From JBELMB01 sp042088665 (GTDB lineage: Bacteria; Pseudomonadota; Alphaproteobacteria; Rhodobacterales; Rhodobacteraceae): a stretch of DNA of 52,448 nucleotides. The stretch covers positions 1 to 52,448 of the forward strand of contig JBELMB010000012.1 of the NCBI GenBank assembly GCA_042088665.1, written 5' to 3'. The notes beneath the pieces were generated by a model. That model searched no databases and was not told where the DNA came from. It was given only the letters and a program-made list of their open reading frames with translations. The translations under genes were made by a program, and so were the position numbers. Positions 44,489 through 52,448 of this stretch are shown here, one piece after another (position 1 is the first letter of the stretch; the number at the start of each line of letters is the position of its first letter).

Positions 44489-45439
44489 TCATGTCTTGAC
44501 TGGCGGTGTGCCATGCGTGTGAAAGCTCTCAATGGTCTTCAGACCCCAGGCCTGGCCCTTCTTGCGATCCGCTTCGGTCCAGCAGATCGGTTCCCAATCC
44601 GGGGCGAGGATCAGCCGCGCGCCGGAATTGGCCAGTTCCACGCGGTTGCCCGCGGGTTCCCAGACGTAAAGGAAAAAGGTCCCCTGGATCGCATGTTTGT
44701 GCGGGCCGGTCTCGATATGAACGCCGTTTTCCAGAAAGATGTCGGCGGCGCGCAGGACATCCTCGCGCTGGTCACAGGCATAGGTCACGTGGTGGAAGCG
44801 CCCTGTTCCGCCACCGTGTTCTTCGGTGCAGGCGAGGTCGTAGGTCTTGTTGTTGACGGTGAACCAGCATCCTCCGATGCGACCATTGTCCAACTGGATG
44901 TATTCCGTGACGCGACTGCCCAGACAGGTCTCCATGAAGCGTTTGAACTCGGCGACATCCCCGGCCAGCAGGTTGAGGTGGTCGATCCGGCGGGGCGGCG
45001 CGCCGGTGAACCGGCTTGCGGTGTTCTTCAGCGCCGGGGTGTCGCCCGCACCGGGCGCGGCGCGGCGGGTGTCGTGGTAGATCTCGAACACATGGCCAAA
45101 GGGGTCCTCAAAACGAAAGGCGGCGCCATGGCCCATGTCGCCCTCTTCCCAGCCGAGAACCTTGTAGCCGCTATCCTCGATGGCCGTGACGCGACGCGCG
45201 AGGGCTTCGGGGCTGGCGGCGCGGTAGCTGACATGTCCGACACCGGTCGTATGGTGCCGGGTCAGTTTCAGCGAGTGAAACTCATAGTCGTCCCAGGCCC
45301 TGAGATAGGCGGATGTCTCATCCTGCGCGGACAGCTTCAGCCCGTAGACACGGGTAAAGAAATCGAGGCTCTCGTCGAACTTGTCAGTGTAGACCTCAAC
45401 ATGGGCCAAGTGGGCGAGATCAAAACAGGCTTCGGTCAT
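44489..45439 (-). CDS. VOC-family extradiol ring-cleavage dioxygenase
   Basis: A 316-residue type I (vicinal oxygen chelate) extradiol dioxygenase with two tandem domains. The Fe(II) ligands are H154 (RIDHLNLLAG), H217 (RFHHVTYAC) and E268 (NRVELAN), spaced as in catechol 2,3-dioxygenase. It begins LAHLAHVEVYTDKFDESLDFFTRVYGL. The ATG at 45439 has GAGGAG upstream; a GTG three codons earlier is less likely. It lies between the galD-like gene and mobA, so its substrate is probably the catecholic acid made by the MobA-like enzyme. Classical gallate and protocatechuate 4,5-dioxygenases are of the unrelated LigB type. Confidence 0.9.
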   Translation of the reverse strand: MTEACFDLAHLAHVEVYTDKFDESLDFFTRVYGLKLSAQDETSAYLRAWDDYEFHSLKLTRHHTTGVGHVSYRAASPEALARRVTAIEDSGYKVLGWEEGDMGHGAAFRFEDPFGHVFEIYHDTRRAAPGAGDTPALKNTASRFTGAPPRRIDHLNLLAGDVAEFKRFMETCLGSRVTEYIQLDNGRIGGCWFTVNNKTYDLACTEEHGGGTGRFHHVTYACDQREDVLRAADIFLENGVHIETGPHKHAIQGTFFLYVWEPAGNRVELANSGARLILAPDWEPICWTEADRKKGQAWGLKTIESFHTHGTPPVKT

Positions 45440-45577
45440 CTCATACACTCCTCATGATGGTGGTTCGGCGCGCATAGCCGTTCTTTTGATGGTCGGCACG
45501 GGTCTGTCGGGCGGGCATGGATCGTCGCCGCGCTGGTGGCGCGTCTTTGAAACAGATCTAGTGGCGAGATCCCGGGC

Positions 45578-46660
45578 CTAGGCAATGCCATCTCCCGCCG
45601 GAGCGTGCGGGAACACGCGCCCATCCATCAGTTTGCGCGCCGTGCGCATGATCGCCGCCGTTTGCACATGGCCCATATCATCCAGCCGGGCGAGCACGGT
45701 CATTTCGCCCCCCGGATGCTCGATCGACAATGCGCGCCGGGGGCCGGTGCCGCAGTTGGCAAGCTGATGGGCTGGTGCCTGCTTGAGAAGGCAGGCCGTG
45801 GCGACACTCACCGTGCCCAGCACGCCGATGGTCTTGTGGCAGCGGTGCGGGATGAAGGTACGGGTCGAGATGGCGCCACCGGCCTGCGGGGCCGAAACCA
45901 TTGTCATTTTCGGCACTGTCTTTTCGGTGACATCACCAAGGTTCATCAGCGGGCCGCAGGCCAGCCGGATCCGTTCCAGTTGTGCCTTGAGGTCCGCGTT
46001 GGCCTCCAGGGTGTCTGGCGCCTCGTCGCCCGTGATGCCCAGATCGGAGGCGCGCATCACCACGCAGGGCATGCCGTTGTCGATCAATGTGACCTCGATC
46101 CCTGCCACAACATCCACCTCATTGCCGGTGGGCAAGAGCGCGCCGCAGGTCGATCCTGCGGTGTCCTTGAAGGTGATCGGCAAACCGGCAGCGGCTGTGG
46201 GCACGCCGTCGATCCGGGTCACACCGGCGTAGTCTACGCGGCCATTGGGCGTTTGCACTGTCGCCACGGCGATCTGGCCGGTGTTCTCCATGTAGATGCT
46301 GACCGGCGTCTCATCTGTTTTGGCCGGGATCAGGCCGCGCTCTATCGCAAAGGGGCCAACCCCGGCGAGGATGTTGCCGCAATTCTGTGCGTCGGTGACA
46401 ACGGGGCGATCCACGAAGACCTGCAAGAAGAGGTAATCCACGTCAACGCCGTCCCGCGACGACGGCTTGACGACGGCCACCTTGGACGTCAACGGATCCG
46501 CGCCGCCCATCCCGTCGATCTGCCGGATATCGGGCGATCCCATGATGGACAGCAGAACCGCATCGCGGGCGTCAGGGGCCGCCGGAAGGTCAGAGGCCAG
46601 AAAATAGCCCCCTTTCGACGTGCCACCCCGCATCCACATGCAGGCCACGCCATCAGACAT
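45578..46660 (-). CDS. galD: 4-oxalomesaconate tautomerase (PrpF/GalD family)
   Basis: A 360-residue PrpF-fold isomerase. It starts with ACMWMRGGTSKGGYFLASDLP and contains GMGGADPLTSKVAVV, DAQNCGNILAGVGPFA, the second catalytic Cys in GSTCGALLPTGNEVD and HRCHKTIGVLGTVSVATACLL. GalD converts the keto and enol forms of 4-oxalomesaconate in gallate breakdown; other PrpF proteins isomerise aconitates. The adjacent aldolase and hydratase genes make the GalD role the best fit. It overlaps the aldolase gene by eight bases. Confidence 0.9.
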   Translation of the reverse strand: MSDGVACMWMRGGTSKGGYFLASDLPAAPDARDAVLLSIMGSPDIRQIDGMGGADPLTSKVAVVKPSSRDGVDVDYLFLQVFVDRPVVTDAQNCGNILAGVGPFAIERGLIPAKTDETPVSIYMENTGQIAVATVQTPNGRVDYAGVTRIDGVPTAAAGLPITFKDTAGSTCGALLPTGNEVDVVAGIEVTLIDNGMPCVVMRASDLGITGDEAPDTLEANADLKAQLERIRLACGPLMNLGDVTEKTVPKMTMVSAPQAGGAISTRTFIPHRCHKTIGVLGTVSVATACLLKQAPAHQLANCGTGPRRALSIEHPGGEMTVLARLDDMGHVQTAAIMRTARKLMDGRVFPHAPAGDGIA

Positions 46661-47327
46661 ACTTCAGGCCCTTTGCCTCAAGCCGCGCGCGCATTTCGTA
46701 GATATCAAGCCCCAGTTCGCCGGCTGCCAGCCGGGTGCGTTTGGCCTCCTCGGCGGTTTCGCGGGCGCGCGCCTTTTCAAGCACTTCTTCGGCCTCGTCC
46801 CTGCGGACCACGCAGACACCATCGTCATCGGCCACGATGATATCGCCGGGGTTCACAAGAGCCCCCGCGCAGACAATCGGCACATTGACCGAGCCCAGCG
46901 TTTCCTTGACCGTCCCCTGGGCAAAGACCGCCTTTGACCAGACCGGAAAGCCCATGTCCGTCAGATCGCGCACATCGCGCACGCCCGCGTCGATGATCAG
47001 CCCGCGACAGCCCCGCGCCATGGCGGAGGTCGCCAGAAGATCACCGAAATAACCGGCATCCGACGGTGAGGTCGGGGCCAGCACGAGGATGTCGCCCGCC
47101 TGGATCTGTTCGATGGCCACATGCAGCATCCAGTTGTCGCAAGGCGGGGCCGAGATGGTCACTGCCGAGGCCGCAACCCTGGCACCTGCGTAGATCGGGC
47201 GCATATGCGCAGCGAGCAATCCTTTGCGCCCCTGTGCTTCGTGCACCGTGGCCACGCCGCATGCCGCAAGTCCGTCAATGACCTTCGGATCGGCGCGCGC
47301 GATGTTCTGGACAACGACATGGGCCAT
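46653..47327 (-). CDS. galC: 4-carboxy-4-hydroxy-2-oxoadipate aldolase (LigK/GalC family)
   Basis: A 224-residue RraA-fold class II aldolase. It shows GVATVHEAQGRKGLLAAHMRPIY, VTISAPPCDNWMLHVAIEQIQAGDILV, the catalytic GLIIDAGVRDVRDLTDMGFPVWSK and VNPGDIIVADDDGVCVV. It splits 4-carboxy-4-hydroxy-2-oxoadipate into pyruvate and oxaloacetate, the last step of the gallate and protocatechuate 4,5-cleavage routes. The ATG at 47327 overlaps the hydratase stop by one base (TGATG); the frame upstream of it lies inside that gene. Confidence 0.92.
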   Translation of the reverse strand: MAHVVVQNIARADPKVIDGLAACGVATVHEAQGRKGLLAAHMRPIYAGARVAASAVTISAPPCDNWMLHVAIEQIQAGDILVLAPTSPSDAGYFGDLLATSAMARGCRGLIIDAGVRDVRDLTDMGFPVWSKAVFAQGTVKETLGSVNVPIVCAGALVNPGDIIVADDDGVCVVRRDEAEEVLEKARARETAEEAKRTRLAAGELGLDIYEMRARLEAKGLKYV

Positions 47328-48058
47328 CACAGAACGTCCACGGTGCGCGGGAAAACCGATTGGAACCCTTCGGCGTATCTTGCCGGACGCCCCCCCGCCA
47401 TCCCGCCGGAGTTGCGGCGGAAATGGTTGCCGCGGTTCTCCGCCACGTTGGTGTAGAAGTCCCAGAGGTGTTGCTGGCCCTGCATGCATTCAATGGCCGC
47501 GCGCTTCTGGTCCCAGACCTCGGTGATATCGAGGAAGGTGTCAGGCTTCCAACCCATCTGCTCGGTCTGATGCGGCTCGAACAAGTAAAGCTGCGGTGCG
47601 CCCAGCACCTTTTCGCCGGGATTGTGGCCCCAGGCCTGCGCAATCATGCGGCACGTCAACACGAACTCGGTCGTGCGCATGTGGTCGGTGTTATAGGGAT
47701 CGTAGTGCGAATGGGTCAGCATGAACTCTGGCTGCACGGCGCGGATGATGTCGACCATCCGGTCCTGAGCCTCGCGCCCCAGATCAAGCGGGTAGTCCCC
47801 AAGGTCAAGAAACTGGATATCATGGGTGTTGAGGGCGGCCGCCGCATTCTCGGCCTCGGTGCGCCGGATGGCTTTCACGTCGTCAAGGGTCTTGCCGTCC
47901 TTCCAAAGGCGCGCGCTCTCGCCGCGCTCGCCGTAGGACAGGCAGGCCACGGTGACGTCATACCCCAGCTTTTGATGCAGAGCGATTGCGCCGCCGCATC
48001 GCCAAACGAAATCCGCCGCATGCGCTGAAATCACCAGCGCGCTCTTGTTGCCTGACAT
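47327..48058 (-). CDS. galB: 4-oxalomesaconate hydratase (PIG-L fold, GalB-like)
   Basis: A 243-residue PIG-L/LmbE-fold zinc protein. The N-terminal metal motif is SAHAADFVWRCGGAIAL (His13 and Asp16), with CLSYGERGES and THSHYDPYNTDHMRTTEFV carrying further ligands. The HAADFVWRxGG version is the one I associate with GalB, which hydrates 4-oxalomesaconate to 4-carboxy-4-hydroxy-2-oxoadipate, rather than sugar deacetylases. It is the first gene of the minus-strand aromatic operon and overlaps the aldolase by one base. Confidence 0.88.
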   Translation of the reverse strand: MSGNKSALVISAHAADFVWRCGGAIALHQKLGYDVTVACLSYGERGESARLWKDGKTLDDVKAIRRTEAENAAAALNTHDIQFLDLGDYPLDLGREAQDRMVDIIRAVQPEFMLTHSHYDPYNTDHMRTTEFVLTCRMIAQAWGHNPGEKVLGAPQLYLFEPHQTEQMGWKPDTFLDITEVWDQKRAAIECMQGQQHLWDFYTNVAENRGNHFRRNSGGMAGGRPARYAEGFQSVFPRTVDVL

Positions 48059-48699
48059 GTGAAACCTCGTCGCAATTGGGTGTTCAAGACATCACACAGG
48101 CCATGCCCCTGAGCAATTCGAAAGCCTGTGCGCCGGAACGAGACTTAGCCAATTTGAGCGGCGCTGTCAGTGCGTCGGGTGGGGCGGTGCTGCGCAAGAT
48201 TGCAGAGCGATGCGGTCCCGATGGTCAGTGCAGAGGGATGGCTGGCTGCGGTTGGTCCCCGATCTCGACCGACCTGCGTCAACATCTGCGACGGCTGGCG
48301 ATGATCCAAAGCCGCGCGCGTGGTCGAAGACGCTCGGGGCACAGGCCCTCGACCTGATGGATCTGCCGCGGGGCATGGTGATCCTGACCGTGGCCATGGG
48401 AGATATCGTTCAGAGATATCTGCCACTGTGGCTAGAGTGATCACCCACAGCGTGGCTCCGAGGTGGACAGGCCTGCGGCGGTTTGCCTTGAACACAGAAC
48501 CCCATCGAATTGATGCGAAGTTTTGCCTTGGCATTTTACCAATGCATGCATGAGACAGGGGCATAGTCATGGTGACGACGCAAAAAACCTATGTGTGTGT
48601 TGACAAGGCGCTCCAACCAGCAAGGCTGGACCGTCAGCTGACACCTCTCAGAAGACCCGCGCCAAGGCCTGTCTGAGCCCGATCAAGGAGCATCCATCC
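48059..48699. other. Intergenic region upstream of galB
   Basis: 641 bp between the divergent galB-like and sulfotransferase-like genes. Short frames (plus strand 48102-48357 and 48210-48440, minus strand 48145-48570) show no family I recognise; a decayed regulator gene is possible. It contains GCATGC near 48541 and AAGGAG before the gene at 48700, and must hold the galB operon promoter, which I could not place. Confidence 0.4.
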
Positions 48700-49437
48700 A
48701 TGCATATTGCCTGCTGGTCCGGCCCCCGCAATCTTTCGACCGCCATGATGTACGCCTTTGGCGCGCGCGACGATTGTGGCGTTTGGGACGAGCCTTTCTA
48801 TGCCGCCTATCTGGCCGAAACCGGGCTGGAGCACCCCATGGGCCCGGCCATCCTCGCCGCAGGGGAGACGGACCCCGAGGCAGTTGGCGCGCGATGCGCC
48901 GCGCCTGATCCTGATGGCCACCGGCACTTCTACCAGAAACACATGACGCACCACATGGTCTGGGGGCTTGAGCATGGCTGGGTCGACGCGGTGACGCATG
49001 TCTTCCTGATCCGCCATCCTGCGCGGGTGCTGGCGAGCTATGCGAAAAAGCGCGAAAGCCCCGTGCTTGCCGACATCGGCGTCGTCAAGCAGGCAGAGAT
49101 CTTTGACATGGTTTGTGCCCGGGGTCACAGGCCGGTCGTGGTTGACAGTGCGGACATTCGGGAGGCCCCCGAGGTGATGATCCCTGCGCTCTGTGATGCC
49201 ATCGGATTGCGCTTTGATCCGGCGATGTTGTCATGGCCCGCGGGTGGACACGCGTCGGACGGTGTCTGGGCGGCGCATTGGTATGGCGCCGTGCATGCCT
49301 CTACCGGGTTTGCCGGTCCCGAGGGGGATTTGCCTGTCCTGCCGCCGGACCTCGACAGTGTTTGCGAGGCGGCGCTGCCCTATTATGATCGGCTCCGTGC
49401 GCATGTTCTGACACCGAAGGCGGCCAGCAGCACATAA
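48700..49437 (+). CDS. Sulfotransferase-like P-loop protein
   Basis: A 245-residue protein with an N-terminal loop ACWSGPRNLSTAMMYAF (residues 4-20) in place of the PKSGTTW of classical sulfotransferases. FYQKHMTHHM, VFLIRHPARVLASYAKK and a short C-terminal part follow. This is the bacterial sulfotransferase-like family often encoded near branched-chain amino-acid genes, of unknown acceptor. AAGGAG precedes the ATG at 48700. It reads away from galB and toward the convergent livM gene. Confidence 0.8.
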   Translation: MHIACWSGPRNLSTAMMYAFGARDDCGVWDEPFYAAYLAETGLEHPMGPAILAAGETDPEAVGARCAAPDPDGHRHFYQKHMTHHMVWGLEHGWVDAVTHVFLIRHPARVLASYAKKRESPVLADIGVVKQAEIFDMVCARGHRPVVVDSADIREAPEVMIPALCDAIGLRFDPAMLSWPAGGHASDGVWAAHWYGAVHASTGFAGPEGDLPVLPPDLDSVCEAALPYYDRLRAHVLTPKAASST

Positions 49438-49564
49438 TGTGTTCAGGTCGTCGCGTGGCGTCTGAGCGCCGAAGGATCAGGTGTATCTATTCGTTTCGCG
49501 ACCCGGGCTTCATGCCTTTGGGAAGCATGGTGGATGGGGTAGGGGGCCACAATCGGGCCGCGAC

Positions 49565-50602
49565 CTAAGGTGTCTTCGCCTTTTCAACCTTCGGGGCGCT
49601 GCGCACGCGGTATCCCAGAGGAAACAGCTGCAGGTCAAATCGGTCGCGCACGAAGCCCCAGATCCCCTTGGGTGCGCGTAGCATGACGACGATTGCCACA
49701 ACGCCCAGCACGATCAGATAGGTCGTGCCCAGATCGGCCAAGGTTTCGCGCAGGGCGAAAAAGACCAATGTGCCGATGATCGGACCTTCGATGGTGCCTA
49801 TGCCGCCGATCACGACGATGAAGATCACGAAGGCGGTCCAGTCATTCACCGAAAACGCGGCGTCCGGCGAAATACGCAGTTTTTGCAGGAAGATCAGCGC
49901 GCCAATCATGGCGGTCAAAGCACCCGTCACAACGTAGACCGTGAATTTGGTGGTCCATATGTCGATGCCAAGGCTGCCCGCTGCCAGTTCGTTGTCGCGG
50001 ATCGCCGTCAGGGCAAGGCCCCGCCGGGAGCGCAAGAAGAAATAGACAGCTGCGATCACCAGAACGGCCGCTCCAAGAGCCAGCCAATACGACAGGGCCT
50101 CGCGTCCCGACCGCGATCCGGCGAGGGACCTGACGATCCCCACCGGAAGCGACGACCCCGATCCGCCGCCGAGACTTTGAATCTGGGCGAAGGACAATCG
50201 AAAAACCTCTGCCATGACCCAGGTGCCAATCGCGAAATAGGCGCCGCGCAGGCGAAAGATGAGCGTCGCAACCGGGATCGAGATCAGGGCGCCCAAAACG
50301 CCCACCCCGACAATGGCAACCAGGGGGTGAAGCCCGCCAAAGATCGTCAAGGCGAACAGCATGTAGCCGCCGAAACCGACATAGGCCTGCTGTCCAACGG
50401 ACACGAGGCCGGCATAGCCGGCCATCAGGTTCCAGAGGCTGGCGAGGGCGAGGTACAGGAATACCTCGCCCATCAACCGCATATCTGCGCGTCCGGCCCA
50501 CCACGGGGCAGCGACAAGCGTGATCAGGACGACAGCACCCAGAACGGCGGCAATCTTGGCGGCCTTGGATCCGCGGGTGACGGTATGCGTGGTCGAACTC
50601 AT
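49565..50602 (-). CDS. livM: LivM-type branched-chain amino-acid ABC permease
   Basis: A 345-residue permease with about nine to ten hydrophobic segments. It has the family's LWNLMAGYAGLVSVGQQAYVGFGGYML, LRGAYFAIGTWVMAEVFR, RRGLALTAIRDNELAAGSLGID and GGIGTIEGPIIGTLVFFALRE. It is the fourth gene of a Liv-type importer. The ATG at 50602 overlaps the livH stop by 4 bp; the longer frame to 50752 is inside livH. Such transporters import branched-chain or other amino acids, amides or aromatic acids. Confidence 0.94.
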   Translation of the reverse strand: MSSTTHTVTRGSKAAKIAAVLGAVVLITLVAAPWWAGRADMRLMGEVFLYLALASLWNLMAGYAGLVSVGQQAYVGFGGYMLFALTIFGGLHPLVAIVGVGVLGALISIPVATLIFRLRGAYFAIGTWVMAEVFRLSFAQIQSLGGGSGSSLPVGIVRSLAGSRSGREALSYWLALGAAVLVIAAVYFFLRSRRGLALTAIRDNELAAGSLGIDIWTTKFTVYVVTGALTAMIGALIFLQKLRISPDAAFSVNDWTAFVIFIVVIGGIGTIEGPIIGTLVFFALRETLADLGTTYLIVLGVVAIVVMLRAPKGIWGFVRDRFDLQLFPLGYRVRSAPKVEKAKTP

Positions 50603-51462
50603 CCGCTTACCCTCGGGAAGAGGCCATTCGGTCGGATGGCAAGCACCACTAGAAAGGCAATGTGCCCCGCGAGAAGCTGCCAGCCCGGGTCGATTTTGGC
50701 GCCCACCGTTTGGGCCACGCCCAGAATGACGCCGCCCGCCAATGTGCCCCACAGATTGCCGAGCCCGCCGATTATGACGGCCTCGAACCCGTAAATCAGG
50801 CGCGCGCCCCCCGCTGTCGGGTCAAAGCTTGTTCGGATGCCCAGCAAAATGCCTGCGACGGCCGTCACGGCAAGCGCAAGCGCCATGGCCAGCCCAAAGA
50901 TGTGCCGTTTGTTCAGACCCATGAGTTGCGCGATGTCCTGATTGTCGGACACGGCGCGAAAGGACCGGCCCAGCGGTGTGCGGTAAAAGACGAATTGCAA
51001 GCCAGCGATCACCGCAACGGCAATGCCGAAGGTCAGCAGCGGCAGCACACCCAGCGAGATCTGGCCAACACTGACACTTGCGGTTTCCAGCGCGCCTGCG
51101 TTCAGCTTTTGCGGGTCCGCGGTGTACCCTTCCAAAAACAGGTTCTGAAGAATGACCGACAGACCAAAGGTGACCAGAAGAGGCGGCAGAATGTCGTCGC
51201 CCAAGGTCTTGTTCAGGATGCCGCGCTGCAAGGCATAGCCAAACCCGGCCATCGCGGGCACGACAAAACCCATGGCCACAAGTGGGTGCACGCCCGCTGT
51301 CGTCACGACCGTCAGCCCAAGATATGCGGCCAGAACAATCAGGTCGCCGTGGGCAATGTTGACCAGCCGCATGACACCAAAGATCAGCGACAGCCCTGCC
51401 GCGAACAAGGCATAAAGCCCGCCCAACAACGTGCCCTGAACAATTGCATTCACCCAATCCAT
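50599..51462 (-). CDS. livH: LivH-type branched-chain amino-acid ABC permease
   Basis: A 287-residue permease beginning WVNAIVQGTLLGGLYALFAAGLSLIFGVMRLVNIAHGDLIVLAAYLG, the classical LivH start. It has RAVSDNQDIAQLMGLNKRHIFGLAMALALAVTAVAG and ends with GGLGNLWGTLAGGVILGVAQ. It begins one base after the livF stop and pairs with LivM to form the channel. Confidence 0.95.
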   Translation of the reverse strand: MDWVNAIVQGTLLGGLYALFAAGLSLIFGVMRLVNIAHGDLIVLAAYLGLTVVTTAGVHPLVAMGFVVPAMAGFGYALQRGILNKTLGDDILPPLLVTFGLSVILQNLFLEGYTADPQKLNAGALETASVSVGQISLGVLPLLTFGIAVAVIAGLQFVFYRTPLGRSFRAVSDNQDIAQLMGLNKRHIFGLAMALALAVTAVAGILLGIRTSFDPTAGGARLIYGFEAVIIGGLGNLWGTLAGGVILGVAQTVGAKIDPGWQLLAGHIAFLVVLAIRPNGLFPRVSG

Positions 51463-51463
51463 A

Positions 51464-52163
<700 letters not shown>

Positions 52164-52171
<8 letters not shown>

Positions 52172-52448
52172 CTATTTCAATCCCGAGGTAGATCTCTTGC
52201 ACTTCGGGGCTGGCCATAATGTCCTTGGGCGCGCCTTCGGCGATCTTGCGGCCAAAGTCTATGACGATCAGTTTGTCGACCACCGCCAAAAGCGCATGGA
52301 CCACATGTTCGATCCAGATGATCGACACGCCGCTGGCGTGCACGTCCTTGATCGTCTGGATCAGGGAGGTGCATTCGCGTTCCGTCAGCCCGCCCGCGAT
52401 TTCGTCCAGCAACAAGAGCTTGGGTTTGGTGCAGAGCGCGCGCGCCAT
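52164..52448 (-). CDS. livG: LivG-type ABC ATPase, C-terminal part (cut by window end)
   Basis: The last 94 codons of an ATPase whose beginning lies past the window end. Visible are ARALCTKPKLLLLDEIAGGLT (Walker B and D-loop, with the ARA that follows the signature motif), the H-loop IIWIEHVVHALL and the LivG-type end IAEGAPKDIMASPEVQEIYLG. It is upstream of livF on the minus strand. A Liv binding-protein gene may lie further out. Confidence 0.92.

Noticed and set aside
44082..44492. Minus-strand frame starting in an ATGA overlap with the dioxygenase stop and reading GRASGNRL repeats into mobA
   Set aside because: The overlap is attractive, but the open frame follows automatically from a stop-free 24-bp repeat, and it ends inside mobA in the wrong frame.
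42733..44499. 588-codon plus-strand open frame opposite mobA, ending in RLPEARPK repeats
   Set aside because: The mobA reading is a well-recognised flavoprotein. The repeat part is open in several frames because the unit is 24 bp without stops.
48102..48440. Short frames upstream of galB as a regulator gene
   Set aside because: No helix-turn-helix or known family pattern could be recognised in any frame; at most a decayed gene.

Overview
The window looks like a draft-genome contig or scaffold of a high-GC marine alphaproteobacterium, most likely Rhodobacterales (Roseobacter group). The grounds are a C-P lyase operon, TctABC, Pot and Liv solute transporters, a giant RTX protein, ArsH/ArsC genes of alphaproteobacterial type, and dense operons joined by ATGA or TGATG overlaps. 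Two runs of N (7783-7792 and 16006-16105) are assembly gaps. Both fall inside genes that otherwise look intact.

Layout. (a) 169-8274: phosphonate C-P lyase locus. The minus-strand order is phnG, phnH, phnI, phnJ, a histidine phosphatase, phnK, phnL, phnN, phnM, with the GntR-type regulator phnF divergent from phnG. A small plus-strand membrane-protein ORF sits between phnI and phnJ. No phnCDE transporter is in view. (b) 8333-9376: an LDH2-family dehydrogenase. (c) 10049-18537: a small secreted protein and then a giant RTX (calcium-binding repeat) protein, about 2,502 residues once the gap is closed. It has five long super-repeats, a cadherin-like domain and three further ~117-residue modules. 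No type I secretion genes are adjacent. (d) 18896-26552: sugar-acid catabolism cluster on the minus strand: TctC-TctB-TctA transporter, enolase-superfamily acid-sugar dehydratase, L-KDA-dehydratase-like DapA homologue, GntR regulator, PdxA-like dehydrogenase, beta-hydroxyacid dehydrogenase. (e) 26660-27559: a decayed imelysin gene. (f) 27951-32733: aspartoacylase-type hydrolase, threonine-dehydratase-like enzyme, MalY-type C-S lyase, arsC and arsH on the minus strand, with an ArsR-type regulator divergent. (g) 33044-38399: amine/amino-acid oxidase and a complete polyamine-type ABC transporter. (h) 38611-41768: sulfotransferase, tartrate/D-malate dehydrogenase, and an alpha/beta hydrolase of the fluoroacetate-dehalogenase family. 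(i) 42286-48058: aromatic-acid operon with galB-, galC- and galD-like genes, a VOC extradiol dioxygenase, a 24-bp minisatellite and a mobA-like hydroxylase. (j) 48700-52448: sulfotransferase-like protein and a Liv-type ABC transporter running off the window end.

Most interesting points. The aromatic operon encodes the lower gallate route (4-oxalomesaconate to pyruvate plus oxaloacetate) with a VOC-type ring-cleavage enzyme where a LigB-type gallate dioxygenase is expected, and without the LigC/LigI steps that protocatechuate 4,5-cleavage would need. The intergenic minisatellite in front of mobA repeats GGCGCGCC every 24 bp. The RTX gene is built from ~1.06-kb super-repeats, and its gap is explained by a 55-bp contig overlap. 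The phn operon carries an extra phosphatase gene and an opposing small membrane-protein ORF. All functions are inferred from reading the sequence; no database search was run.
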